From Salticus scenicus (lineage: Eukaryota; Arthropoda; Arachnida; Araneae; Salticidae): a stretch of 64,000 nucleotides of DNA. The stretch is from NCBI GenBank assembly GCA_963930645.1, contig OZ005649.1:44708275-44772274 (forward strand). Direction: 5' to 3'. The position numbers and the translations under genes were made by a program. The notes below the pieces were generated by a model. That model made no database searches. It was not told the DNA's origin and was given only the letters and a program-made list of their open reading frames with translations. How positions within the stretch are numbered: position 1 is the stretch's first letter; each line of letters opens with the position of its first letter. Shown piece after piece: positions 33,871-45,522 of the stretch.

Positions 33871-34520
33871 AAATAAGTATAATGCGATCACGTTTAACAC
33901 TCCTAGCATAGAGGATGATTCTAAAATCTTGGAGGGGTGTCAAATTGACTGACAGGTTGGGATTTTGTAAATATTTGCGTTTCCTTATCGCTTGTTTTCT
34001 CTCGACCACCCTTATTTTAACACTGTACTGGTAGATTCAGCACATGCACATATGCTCCCATAATCGTTAGAAACGTGGTCTAACAATATGTTCATTTAAT
34101 TTTGTTTAGCGCAATCTAAAGATGTTAAACTCTATCTACCTGCAATTTCGCAGCGAAATTGCGAAATGATGAATGATGAATCTCAAATGATGAAATGATG
34201 AATCTCAAATGAGCGAAATTTTCGCTCATTTGAGAAATGTATTTGAATTCTTTTGGTTATTCTTTGTACAAAAAACATTACTCCGATCTCAACGAAAAAT
34301 TTCAAGTTTTATTCGTATATAATATAGATTTAGAATATTTGTTCTTGAGATATGTTAGTAATTAGACACGCGCGCAGACAGACATATAATAGACCAACAG
34401 CTAGAAACTTACTTTACGATTTAGGGGACTTCAAAATGAGAAAATATAGAAAAAAAACAAAAAAAAAGAAAAACCGTGGAAGAAAAGAAGCCAATATAGG
34501 GGGAAAAAAAGCTTTAGATA

Positions 34521-36024
34521 CAGTGGTGGACATAATTATAAGACACATATTTAATTTGACAAATAGAGAAAGAAAAGATTCAGAACTGAAAAATGTTTTA
34601 TCAAATACGTCAAAAACATAAATTTATTCTGTTATCATATATAATTATTTTATAATAATGATATTTTCATACAATTTAATGAAAAAACTTAAAAACATAA
34701 TGGACAAAATTATAAGACACCAACCGTTTTTTCCAAATACAGTGGTCAACATAATTAGCAGACACTAATGGTCTAAAAGAAAATCCTCTAACATGGTTAT
34801 TCAATATTTGGCGGAGCCGCCATTGTTTTTTATAACATGAAAGCTGCGATTCGGCATCGAATCTATCAATTCTAACAAAATATCGCAAGACAGTTCTTCC
34901 CAAGCAAATTTTATAGCATTCTTTAGGTCTTCGACACATATAAACTGAATCCTATTTCGGTAAACCGCACGAGCTAAGATCCCCCACAAGTTTTCGATGG
35001 GATTTAAGTCTGGGGAGCGAGAAGGCCACGGGAGAACATTGATATAATAACTTTGTTCTGAAAGCCACTTTTTTGTTTCGTGTGATGCATGAATCAGCGG
35101 GTTATCGTGCTGGGAAGTGTAGTTTTCACCACAAAGAAGTCCACCGTATATGGCTAGTTGATCTTTAAGAAGATTCTTATACTTTTCGGAATTCATTCTT
35201 GAATGCACAAAAACAATATCCGTTTTCCCTTGAGTCGAAAAACCAGCCCAAACCATTACTGAGCTTCCACCCATTTGGCGGCTCATTAGTACATGAGGAA
35301 ACTTTCGTAAATCATGCCAATAACATTGAAATCCGTCAGGACCATCCAGGTTAAACTTTTCTTCATCAGAAAATAACACAGAGTACCATTTGGAGGTCCA
35401 GGCCATAGTTTGTTTAGCGAAGTTTAGACGCTCCATTTTGTGCCGGCTTAGAAGCGGTGGTTTTTTCTTCAATTTTTTATATTTCACATAGGAAGCATTA
35501 TGCAACATCCTGCGAATGGTTGTCCTTGAACAATTCAGTTTCAAAGCATTTTTAATGCCAGTAGTGGTCATCTTATTCTGTGTAGCGAGCGAAAGCACAT
35601 GGCGTCTGTCTCTCGAGGACAAGCAAGGAGTACGTCCAGATCTTTTAATCACCGATCCATTAATTCCTCTTTTCAAAACATTTCTAATTGCACAATTTAA
35701 TAACTTTTTTTAATAAGCGTTTAATAACTTTTTAAATATTATTAATTGATGCACCAGTTCCATGTAATCTCCAAATTTCGCGAATTTCACTTTCTTTTAA
35801 TTCCGTACCTCGTGGCATGCTTGTAAATGCGTGAAGTCGGTTATTGTCTGCTTTAGTTAACTGCTGACGTCATAACAGTGAGCAGAAAATTTGCATATTG
35901 CACATTATTTTCGAAAAAAAAAAAAAAAAAAGCAGGTGTTTTAATTAAAATGTTAGGGTGTCTGAATCTTTTCTTTCACTATTTGTCAAATTAGATAGGT
36001 GTCTTATAATTATGTCCACCACTG
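34521..36024 (-). mobile_element. Tc1-type transposon (1.5 kb) with inverted ends
   Basis: Both ends read CAGTGGTGGACATAATTATA followed by AGACAC in inverted orientation. They are flanked by TA (34519-34520 and 36025-36026), the Tc1/mariner target. Similarity of the ends continues for about 70 bp (TTTGACAAATAG, GAAAGAAAAGATTCAGA). Secondary copies of the end motif lie inside the left end (about 34701-34721 and 34740-34765), which suggests an IR/DR arrangement with inner and outer transposase sites. The transposase gene on the minus strand is broken near its start. Confidence 0.9.
34801..35818 (-). pseudogene. Tc1-family transposase, N-terminus disrupted
   Basis: The 291-codon open part (34801-35676) covers most of the protein: second helix-turn-helix (SRTTIRRMLHNASYVKYKKL) and the DDE core with D104 (FSDEEKFNLDG), D191 (SQHDNPLIH) and E228 (SPDLNPIENLWG). 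Thirty-six residues separate the last two, so the spacing is DD36E instead of the usual Tc1 DD34E. That matches a described DD36E group, though two inserted residues in a DD34E protein would look the same. The true start is probably the ATG at 35818: a frame beginning MPRGTELKESEIREIWRLHG is a typical Tc1 first helix-turn-helix. It reaches a TAA at 35732-35734 and lies in another frame. A short duplicated stretch (TTTAATAACTTTTT at about 35698 and 35719) sits at the break. The lost N-terminal DNA-binding half makes an active enzyme unlikely. Confidence 0.9.
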
Positions 36025-36097
36025 TAAAACTTGTAACTATAGAAAGAAAATTCACCCCAAAACAATACTCTTTCTACCACATATGGGTAAAAGAAAG

Positions 36098-36497
36098 TAA
36101 AAATTGAAGAAAGAAACTTGTAAAAATAAACTGGAAAATTAAACGTAAGTTATAAGAAAAATTAACTTACAAAATATCTTGTTCAGAACTGAGTGCAGGA
36201 TGCATAATGCATATCGTAGAATTGAAATTATTTATGTTATCTCTAATCAGTAGCGTACGCTTACCTAGGAGATAGCTTTATAAAGTTTGACAGATTAGAA
36301 ATGAATTGATAAAATTTATAGAATCATATGACAGTTAATCAGTTGATTAATCGGGGGGGAATTTTCAGCTTTTTGCATAGTCAACTTTTCTCCAGATTAA
36401 CTTATAAATGATTTCTTCGTGATACTCACCTGTATTGATTAAATTATCATATTGTATTGTTTCAATATATTATCATATATTTTTTACACAATGTTTG

Positions 36498-36533
<36 letters not shown>

Positions 36534-37179
36534 AAACTCCAGAAAACTCTTGAATTTCAGTTTTTAATTTACGTCATCAATCTTTTTTAGAAATCCATCT
36601 ATCACAAGAGAAATATTGTGATTGCTACATATTAGAACAAAGGGAGGAAAATTTAAGAAATCAGTTTTTTGGTTGGAACTTTTCATTACATGTTTGTGTA
36701 GACAACGCATGAGCGGTTCTTCTCTAAGGTATTGTTCGACAATATGAATGATAGCTGTATCTTGACACTCATCGGATAAAACCTTTATATGCAAAAAATG
36801 TGTTTATTAAAAAAATAGTGGATTTAATTTTGTGGGAATCGCATGTATGTATGAGATGCTTTTTATTTGTAAATGTTAGGATTAAATTTTGGTGCATTTC
36901 GATTTCACCTAAAAGGTAGTGCTTCCAGACCAGCATTTTTTTACAATTAGTCTATGCAGCTCCACGACAACGTTAACTTTGCCATTTGACATATCAGAAC
37001 GTAAATGTGTACGTGTATGTTCTTATGTAATTCCATAATGCAATATCCAGATAAGATCTCCGAACATACGAACATACATTATGTAATTATAATAATTATA
37101 ATAATTATGTAATATATATCTCTCGGAATATACATTATGTAAGGAAAATATTGTAATCACAAAAAAATTCGACTGTGAG
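36098..37179. other. AT-rich spacer, no gene recognised
   Basis: Poly(A) tract at about 36501-36530. The minus-strand frame 36564-36794 shows no family resemblance. Confidence 0.4.
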
Positions 37180-37860
37180 ATTTTGGTGTATATATAGGTT
37201 CTGAGTTCTCCTGAGTTCATATTTGCTATTTTTACATACTGTATGTATGTGTGTGTGTATATATGTATGTATGTGAATAAACTCGATAATGTCTAAACGT
37301 TTTGTTCAAATGAGTTGAAAGTTTACAGGTATATTATAGGTCACCGTCGCACGAACTGTATAAATTTTGATGAGTGTGGGACTTATAGTTCTTTTACAGG
37401 TACACAAAGAAAAATATTTTATCGTTGTGACCTACGGTCTCAAATTATTGAAAGTGTGATAGCCTCTAAACGCTTTATTCTATTGAGCTGAAAGTTGATA
37501 GATATGTTATAGGTCACTATCGCACGAAATGTATTGATTTTGAAAAGAGTGGGACTTATAGTTTTTCCACAGGTACACGAAGAAACGTTATTAATTAAGC
37601 CAGTGGGCTCAAATTATTTGAAATGTGGTAGCGTAAAAACTTTTTCCTATTGAGTTAAAATTTGGTAGGCAGGTTATAAGTCACCATCACACGATTTGTA
37701 TACATTCTGATGATTACAGGATTTATAATTCTTTTACAGGGACAGATAAAAAATCTTTATCATTACAGATTATAGATTCGAATTATTTGAAGTGCGCTAG
37801 CCTATAAACTCTACATTCGCTGAAGATATATCTCAAATTGGTAGTCATGTTACATCTATA
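37180..37860 (-). repeat. Composite repeat, reverse orientation, about four monomers
   Basis: Starts with the reversed tail (AGGTTCTGAGTTCTCCTGAG) and a TATGTATGTGTGTGTGTATA microsatellite. Monomers of about 170 bp follow, marked by TTTTACAGGTACACAAAGAA, CCACAGGTACACGAAGAAAC and TTTTACAGGGACAGATAAAA, and by CTAAACGCTTTATTC-type words. Same family as 5065 and 25960. Confidence 0.7.
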
Positions 37861-38642
37861 ATATTAAAACACAAAGCATATTCTGTAAGACCAAAATCAT
37901 ACGATCTGGGCATGCGCGAGAAAATTTTGAACCAATTGGGAACGAGAATATTGCCTTTTTTATGCAGAATACCGATGATAGATCAAGCAGACGACATTAA
38001 TATTGATATGTCTATGGCAAACGCCTAATTAAAGTTAATATTACTCTGTGGCTCAATCATAAAAATAATTCACACGATTAATTCATATTTTCCAAGGAAG
38101 TATACCTATTAAAAACAAAGCAATTCGCGAATACGTATCGGCATCGGTTATCTTCGTATGCATTTTCGCTCCCCGAAAATTTCTGTACACTGAATGTGGC
38201 GCCATCTGTTGCCATGCCATTATATTATACCATATTCTTAAAATTATTTTCTTCCATTTCTAAAAAAAAAAAAAAAAAAAAGAAAGAAAAAATATTTTAA
38301 AATTAACAAATTATCAAAGTTTATTGTTTGTTCTAACTTTCATCAGTTGAAAACTTTGTTTAGAAAAGATAGAGATAAATATTTAAAATCAAAGGGGGTT
38401 TTATTTTATTTTATTTATTTCATTAATTATTATTTATCTAATTATTATCATTTCTGATATTTCATTTCGTACTATATTAGAGTGAAAAAAATCTGGTGTG
38501 TAACAGCCACACGACTTCCATTACCCAGTACTACACACATTATAAACATTTTATTTTGCAATTTCTGTACAGTTTTCTTTGAATAATATCGTTTTCTTAA
38601 CATGCATTCACACTGAATTAAACTTTTCCAAGTGATCGATTG
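37861..38642. other. Spacer, nothing recognised
   Basis: Includes a poly(A) run at about 38262-38281 and one CGCCATCTGTTGCCATGCC segment. No gene or transposon end identified. Confidence 0.4.
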
Positions 38643-39657
38643 CCTGAAATTGAGCTATTTATACATGACGCCTATCAATTTTCCTGAACTAACCAACTGT
38701 ATCATTCGAAAGGACATCTAATAGAGTGTTTATATATCAAGTTTGAAGAAAATCGTTAGAGCCGTTTTTGAGATACGGACTTATGGTCCCACTTCCGGTT
38801 AAACTCAATTATTGACAGGAAAACAATAATTACATACAAAAGCATATTTAAATGTGAGTTAAAATGGCGAGTTTGAAAAAAATCCGTACAGCTGTTTTTA
38901 AAGGAACGCCCTTGGGAGACCTGAAATTGAGCTATTTATACAGGACGCCTATCAATTTTCCTGAACTAACCAACTATATCATTCGAAAGGACATCTAATA
39001 GAGTGTTTATATAGCAAATTTGAAGAAAATCGTTAGAGCCGTTTTTGAGATACGTACTTACGGTCCCACTTCCGGTTAAACTCAATTATTGACAGGAAAA
39101 CAATAATTACATATAAAAGCATATTTAAACGTGAGTTAAAATGGCGAGTTTGAAAAAAATCCGTACAAGCGTTTTTAAAGGAACGCCTTTGCGAGGCCTG
39201 AAATTGAGCTATTTATACAGGACGCCTATCAATTTTCCTGAACTAACCAACTATATCATTCGAAAGGACATCTAATAGGGTGTTTATATAGCAAGTTTGA
39301 AGAAAATCGTTAGAGCCGTTTTTGAGATACGGACTTACGGTCCCACTTCCGGTTTCCGATGTCCCACTTCCGTTTTTCAATTTTCACCAAAATTTGGAAA
39401 TTTCATCTGTACACCAGACGTATTTCAATTCTAAAGTTTCGTAGCTCTATCTTTATTAGTTTCTGAGCTATAATAGCCAGAAGATTCTCCACATACATAC
39501 ACACACACACACATACATACACACTGACCAATTGCCAAAAACCACTTTTTTGGATTCAGGGGACCTTAAAAGGTCTAAATCAGGTGAAAACCCGATATCG
39601 AATTTTCAGACCGAATACAATACTTCCATTACCTACGGTAATGGAAGTAATAATTTG
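38643..39657 (+). repeat. Composite repeat with 277-bp monomers and terminal hairpin
   Basis: Two full monomers and a partial third start CCTGAAATTGAGCTATTTAT at 38643, 38920 and 39197, with few differences. Each includes CCAACTATATCATTCGAAAG, AGCCGTTTTTGAGATACG and TCCCACTTCCGGTTAAACTC. The array passes into an ACATACACACACACACACAT tract (39492-39523), the conserved tail (TTGGATTCAGGGGACCTTAA, ATATCGAATTTTCAGACCGA) and a hairpin TACTTCCATTACC-TACGGTAATGGAAGTA. Confidence 0.85.
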
Positions 39658-39702
39658 AAAAGAATAACATTAAAATATTGATATTTTATACGAGTAAAAA
39701 TT

Positions 39703-39812
39703 TATTACTTCCATTACCCTACTACCGTAAGTAATGGAAGTATTGTATTCGGTCTGAAAATTCGATATCGGGTTTTCACCTGGTTTATATGTTTTAAGGT
39801 CCCCTGAGTCCA
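39703..39812 (-). repeat. Inverted copy of the composite-repeat tail
   Basis: Reverse complement of 39540-39655, including the hairpin and TCGGTCTGAAAATTCGATAT. It sits tail to tail with the preceding copy across about 45 bp. Confidence 0.85.
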
Positions 39813-39834
39813 ATAGGCGCAATAGGCCATAACG

Positions 39835-40143
39835 GGCCCAATAGGCCATAACGATAAAGAATTTTTCTTTATATCCCTAAAAAAAAAACCATAAGTCCTA
39901 GATTGACCAAAATCAATAGGATTTGTGCTATGGTGAACCTTAATACACGTACCAATTTTCAGTTCATTCGAACAAAGTGTTTAGGCACTATATTGTTCAC
40001 TCACACACATACATACATCAACGTAAAAATAGTAAAAATAAACTCAGGAGACGTCAAAACGTATAGAAATGTCAAAATCTCAATGTCAGATTTTTGACAT
40101 GATTACAATATTTTCCTTGCACTTGTATGTTCGGAAAGTAAAA
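39835..40143 (+). repeat. Composite repeat, single monomer plus tail
   Basis: Marker AACGATAAAGAATTTTTC, then ACACACATACATACATC, then the tail CAGGAGACGTCAAAACGTAT and TTTTTGACATGATTACAATA. It ends in TTTTCCTTG...GTTCGGAAAGTAAAAA. Closest to the copy at 5065-5963, and shows that copy's tail without the SINE. Confidence 0.75.
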
Positions 40144-40399
40144 ATAAAGATGGTTACTGTGAGTAAACAACATACTCTGTATGTGTTGTTTACGCATACA
40201 GAGGGATTCTAAAACACTGGGCCGAATTTTAAAGCGCTAACTGGCTTCAAAAATGAATATTTTTAATTTAAGTATGGGCGGAAATAACGTGTAGCGGCAC
40301 AAATACACGAAGGAATAATGAAAAAGTTAAACAGTGTTTATTTTTAACATTCAAAAATACAAAAATCATATTAAGTCCAAATACAAAATTTTTACAGAA

Positions 40400-40432
<33 letters not shown>

Positions 40433-40810
40433 CCAAAGTTACGACTACCAGTGGTATCACAAGCTTAGCAGCGTGGTGAGAAAACCCATATTTTTCGAAA
40501 TTCTGAGTGAAAATACCGTGGATAATCATGTTTAGATCACGATATGTGCTTAAATCACGTGATTGAGCAGACGAAACTGGGAAAAGTCAATCAGCTTTTC
40601 GATTTGAGCAAAAAAACTCGATTGCAGCGCCATCTGGGAAGCTTAATTTTTTTTAGTAGTATTTTAAGAATTCGATCATAAGCGCTTGCTATACTGTATA
40701 TTCTAGGCGCTGTAGCCATAGATACAAGTACACAAAAAGCTGTGATATTACGGCGTCTATACGGGAAGATGTAAAAATACGGAAATTATATTACAATGAA
40801 ACCTTTTAAT
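40144..40810. other. Spacer with a short hairpin and poly(T)
   Basis: Hairpin GTAAACAACATACTC-TGTATGTGTTGTTTAC near 40161-40193. Poly(T) of about 29 at 40397-40425. No gene. Confidence 0.4.
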
Positions 40811-40813
40811 ATA

Positions 40814-41960
40814 CAGGGTGACCAGAAATAACGTAACGGTCTAATCTTACTTAGCTAATGTAAGCACAAAATTTTTTATACAAATAAATAGCTTGTTTAT
40901 TAACAACAGTGTATTAGCAAAATAAAATATCACATTCCTTCAAAATTTCTATTTTTTTCTTTTCCTTTTTTCTGTGCCCTGGGGCGCAAACGTTTGGAGA
41001 AACTTTTAGCATTTTGACGTATTTAAGTCGGAATGATTCACTTCCATTGACAAATAAACGAATACTTGAGAGCTACCAAATTTTTGTGATACTTTGCGCA
41101 AAACATTACCTCCAAAATCGACCAGAAATGGTAATCCAAGAGGTTGAGATAAAACGAGTATGGAGGTTATTCTTGAGCCGAGATGAAGTCTGTAAAACTG
41201 GCTTGATACCAATTTTGTGTGGGTTTTACTCAATGAGACGGCATAGAATCTTGCTGAAATGTCCAAACCCGGTTTTATAAAAGTGCTTTTGATGCCAGGG
41301 AAGAATCACATCCTCAAGAATCTGTTTTCTGTATACAACATTATGGATTTTGACTTAAGAATCGATGAAAATGAAATGAGGATTTTTTTTTTTTTTTCTT
41401 GTAGCACAAAATCCTTTCCATAACGCATGGCAGATTTGGGATTTTATTGAATAACAGAAGATTTGCCTTGAAAAGTTATTGGCTAAATACGATTATTTTG
41501 ACGCTAGAACGACTGTTCAATTGAGAATAGCTTTTCGTTAGAAAACAGGATTTGCTTTCAAAGTGGAGTTGTAGCTCGCTTCAGCAGCTTCTTATATCTT
41601 TCGAGTTGTACTCAGTACTCATTTGTTTTCAACTGCGAGAAGTTGCGTTTGTTTAAGCTTGTAAAGATGAAGATTTTGATCCTTTTTTACCATAAGTTGA
41701 ATCGATTCACGAAAAACCCCTGTTTGTTTCGCTATTTTTTCATTGACACTTTATAATTTCGAGATACGCATTTCTTGATCAATTGTTGGTTTCTGAAAAT
41801 GTTAATAGTCCTTTTTATGTCTCTTCTCAGTAGGTCTCTTTCACGGCCATGCTCCTTCAATCCCTTGATTGCTTTGAAAATCTCAGACATACGGTTACCT
41901 TGACTATGAAGCTCCAAAATCACGTTCTGTTTGTTCGCTATCCTATATCGACATATATAT
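40814..41960 (-). pseudogene. Decayed mariner/IS630-type transposase
   Basis: Minus-strand homology appears in pieces. An N-terminal helix-turn-helix (41750-41940) reads KQNVILELHSQGNRMSEIFK with a following RDIKRTINIFRNQQLIKK. A C-terminal catalytic part (41050-41290) contains WTFQQDSMPSH, then QNWYQASFTDFISAQE, then LLDYHFWSILE, the order expected around the second and third catalytic acids of mariner-type transposases. Stops interrupt it (after PSH and after AQE) and DLNP has decayed to YLNL. The left boundary reads TA then CAGGGTGACCAGAAATAACG, a mariner-like terminus. I found no right-hand inverted partner, so the element is probably truncated. Confidence 0.75.
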
Positions 41961-42318
41961 ATATATATATATAAAATAAAGCAAATATTAATAAGTGAAA
42001 AAAAAAAAGAAAAGAAAACTTTAAGAATGTAGCAATAACAAATATTATATATAATGCAACCCGGTAGAATTAAATGCACTTTCAAAGCGGTCAAAAAAGT
42101 CTTTTTGGTTGGACAATCCTGGCCTACCTGAGAGACCTAAGCCGTGTGAAATAATAGAAATCTGTTTTGTTTTAATCTTTTCTTTTTTTTCGATGGATTG
42201 TGCTCTGAAAATAGATGTTCTAGGCAATCAAAAACTTTCTTCTCAGTGGTCAGTTAAAAATCTATTCCATTCTGCTGGTGGCCATTGTAAGGTGAGTGAT
42301 TTCTGCTCCTGCTTCAAG
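41961..42318. other. Spacer left of the pogo-like element
   Basis: No gene recognised. A (TA)n tract at 41953-41972 borders it. Confidence 0.4.
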
Positions 42319-42741
42319 TAGGGGGGACTGGGTAGGGTTGACCCTATGGGAGGCTTGACCCACCTTTCTTTACTCTGCTATTTTTAGCTTTCAAAAACTT
42401 CCAACACATGGCAGCACATCCTACTGATGCAAAGTAACAGCCATGTTTGTTTGAAAGTTATCCCATGCTTATTATTTGAACAAGCTTGACATTTGTGTTT
42501 TCCTCATCAAAAAGTGAGTAATTTTGATTAAATTTGTGAGGCATTGTCCGAATATTCTTAATCAAATATCAGAATTCAGATTTATATGATTAAAGTATAT
42601 ACCTCAAGCTAATATGTGCTATAATTAGTTTTGCTAAATAACTGTTTAATTCCCTGATTTTTTTTTTTTATGAAATTATAAATGGCTATTGAGGGAGGCT
42701 CGACCCACATGATATAAGGGAGGTTTGACCCACGGGTCAAG

Positions 42742-43199
42742 CCTCACTTGTATATTTCTTTGTTATTGTGGACTGAAAATATTAATTCATCTATTATTTA
42801 ATTGTATAAAAAATTAAAAAAAAAAAATGATTTCTGTTTTTACCCTGTATCATTCTTTTACCAAAAATCATTCCTTACAATGTTTTTTAAAACATAAAAA
42901 GAAAATAAGAAAACTTACTTTTGTTTTTAGTATGTAGTTTTTACCAAAAAATAATCCCATAAAACAATGCCACCTCACTTGTATATTTCTTTGTTATTGT
43001 GGACTGAAAATATTAATTCATCTATTATTTAATTGTATAAAAAATTTAAAAAAAAAAATGATTTCTGTTTTTACCCTGTACCATTCTTTTACCAAAAATC
43101 ATTCCTTACAATGTTTTTTAAAACATAAAAAGAAAATAAGAAAACTTACTTTTGTTTTTAGTATGTAGTTTTTACCAAAAAATAATCCCATAAAACAAT
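42742..43199. repeat. 231-bp tandem duplication inside the pogo-like element
   Basis: CCTCACTTGTATATTTCTTT starts at 42742 and again at 42973. The copies differ at only a few positions (for example TATCATTC versus TACCATTC), so the duplication is recent relative to the decay of the gene. It lies upstream of the transposase homology, where a missing N-terminal exon or intron would be expected. Confidence 0.9.
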
Positions 43200-43254
43200 G
43201 ATATTTGAAATTCTTGCTGAATAATATGTTTAGTACTGTACCTATATTCTGCAA

Positions 43255-44812
43255 CAGGATTTAATCCTATTACTGTAAGAGAATTTTGTGATAACTTAAA
43301 GGCTGTTCTAACAAAGGAAAATTTTATTCCAGACAACATTTATAATGTTGATGAATCTGGTGTAACAACAGTTCACAACCCGAAAAAAATTATTGTTCGT
43401 AAAGGAGAAAAACAAGTAGGCAAAGTAACTTCAGGAGAAAGGGGACTCTGGTAACTATTTGCTGCGCAATTAATGCTATTGGAACATCAATCCCACCATT
43501 TTTGGTCTTCCCTTGCCAACGAGTGAAAGATATTATGACCAAAGGTGCACCTGTTGCAACCCAAGCTGTTGGGCATTCTAGTGGATGGATGAAATCAGAA
43601 AACTTTGAAGTATTTTTAACACATTTTGCAAAGTATACAAAATGTAGTATACAGAAAAAAAGTTCTTATCATACTTGATAATCATGAAAGTCATGTATCT
43701 CTCAAAGATTTGCAATTCTGCGAAGATAATGGAATTGTACTCTTAACATTGCCACCGCATACCACTCGATCGATGTGTGTTTGGACCCTTTAAGGGTTTC
43801 TACAATGAAGTGTGTGATAACTTTATGGTGAGTAATCCAGGAAAACCAATTGTACTTTATGATATTCTTGAACTCATCGGAAAATTTTATCCACGAGCTT
43901 TCACCCCCATAAACATTAAAAAACAATTCGCTGTTATGGGAATATTTCCTTTTGATTCAGGCATTTTTATAGAGGCAGATGTTATGGCCTGCAGTATGAC
44001 AAACCGAACTGAGCCAACCGATTCTCAGACAACCCAAATTGGTCAACATGATATTCCCTTGCATGCAAACATAATTTGCAAAGTTCTTCGCAAATTACTA
44101 CTTCCTGTACCTGTCAACCTAAAAGTAATTTATCTCTCATTTCTGAAGATTATATTTTTCATAGTAGTAGTTCACAAGTCACTTCTTCTACTAGGATCAC
44201 CTGTCAGCCAGAAATTGAAAAATCTGCATCTTTGACCCCTGAACAGATTCGACCTTTCCCGAAAGCTTGGCCACGAAAACATAACTATAAAATAAAACAA
44301 GCAAAGTCTCAAATATTGATAGATACCCCAGTTAAAGAACAAATAGAAAATGAGCATGCATTGAGAGCATCGAAGAAACGCCCTTCTGTTAAAGCTACTA
44401 AAACCAAAAGATTTTCTAAACGGAAATTTTTTAATCTGGTTGAAACCGCGAGTGATGAAGATGAAGAAATCCCTCATGTGTCAGATAGCAGTGAAGATGA
44501 GTTTGTGATATCAAAGTCAATGTCAGAAGGAGATTTTGTGCTGGTAAAATTTGTGAGTCCTAAAACTGGTAGGCCTAATGCATCTCATTTCGTAGGAAGA
44601 ATAACCAAAGTGGAGAGAGAGAGTTTCTTGCTACATTTTTACGCCGAGCTGCTGAAACAAATTACTTTATTTATCCAGAAGCGGAAGATATATCTGTTGT
44701 TTCAATGGATGATATGATAAAGTTAATAAATCCAATATCAGCTGGAGGAACTGCAAGTGTTGCATTACGAATTTATTTTGACTTTGACTTTCCTGAGTAT
44801 AAGTGCTGCTAA
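43255..44812 (+). pseudogene. pogo-type DDE transposase pseudogene
   Basis: Homology begins just after TTCTGCAACAG (about 43256), a plausible splice acceptor, with GFNPITVREFCDNLKAVL. It continues with the first catalytic aspartate in IYNVDESGVTTVHNPKK and the second in VLIILDNHESHVSLKDL. Frames change at a G run near 43440, at an A run near 43658, around 43770 (where the HRLQPLD-type segment is lost), near 44090 and near 44625. The tail (44330-44540) is charged, and the last frame ends FPEYKCC and TAA at 44810-44812. The N-terminal DNA-binding domain is missing. At least five frame lesions make this non-functional. It would have encoded the pogo/jerky-type transposase that moves this element at TA sites. 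Confidence 0.88.
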
Positions 44813-45309
44813 ATATTCGTTATTATTTAACATTTCTAGCTTTTTTCAACAAAGCTTAATGACAATGACTATTTTTAATTTAAGAGTTGTTTTAGTAGTG
44901 TGAACGTGTTCTTTTATATAAATTTTTCAATTTATGCTTTAAAAATATTGCTACTTCATCAACTATAACTTTTATTGTTATCACATTAATTTCATTGCCA
45001 AATTTTCTTAAATTTTAGAACTAGCTTAACTTTGTTCATAAATATTATAATATGTGAATATTGGTGGGTCAACCCTCCCATTGTGTGGGTCAAACTTCCC
45101 ATATGTGGGAGCCTTGACCCAAAAATTCTGCTTCAATAACATTCATTATTTCTCTTTTCTGTTGCAAAGTATGAAAAATTTTTATGTATGTTTTGATAAT
45201 AGAATATATCAGGTATGAAATGGTGTACAAAGTTTTTTTCTGGAAGTAAAATTCTTTTCTCTAAAAATGTTTTTGTAAAAAATGGACCAACCCTCCCCAG
45301 TCTTCCCTA

Positions 45310-45520
45310 TCTGATTTATGCTTTTCTATGCACAAGGAAATCAGCGTAAGTTAATTTTTTAAAAGTTTAATTGTATTCATCTGTTTCAAGACGTTCTTCG
45401 GTTTCCGAACCCCGCTCGACACAGAACAATCAACGTCACTGAAAACTTCGTAAATTCCAATTTTGAATTTTTATTCATCTGGTCTTGCATTAGTTCTTCA
45501 TGGATGTTCTCAGAACAGTG
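45310..45520. other. Short spacer, nothing recognised
   Basis: A 40-codon minus-strand open stretch shows no domain. Confidence 0.3.
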
Positions 45521-45522
45521 TA

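Larger units (their letters stand above)
34230..36097 (+). repeat. Composite repeat interrupted by a Tc1 element
   Basis: Left part 34230-34520: GTTCTTGAGATATGTTAGTA, a CAGACAGACAT microsatellite and the tail word TTTAGGGGACTTCAAAATGA. The right part resumes at 36027 after the transposon and finishes with the hairpin ACTCTTTCTACC...GGTAAAAGAAAGT and then AAAAA. The split proves the Tc1 element is the younger insertion. Confidence 0.7.
42321..45307 (+). mobile_element. pogo-like DNA transposon, inactivated
   Basis: Terminal inverted repeats are GGGGGGACTGGGTAGGGTTG on the left and CAACCCTCCCCAGTCTTCCC on the right, flanked by TA (42319-42320 and 45308-45309). A word resembling GGGAGGCTTGACCCAC is repeated inside both ends: direct near 42350, 42695 and 42719, and inverted near 45062, 45085 and 45105. 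These are candidate transposase-binding sites. The interior carries a plus-strand DDE transposase pseudogene (43255-44812) and a 231-bp tandem duplication (42742-43199). Confidence 0.9.

Noticed and set aside
42045..42227. 60-codon minus-strand frame as mariner N-terminus or host exon
   Set aside because: Does not match the mariner helix-turn-helix, which lies further downstream, and has no other recognisable feature.
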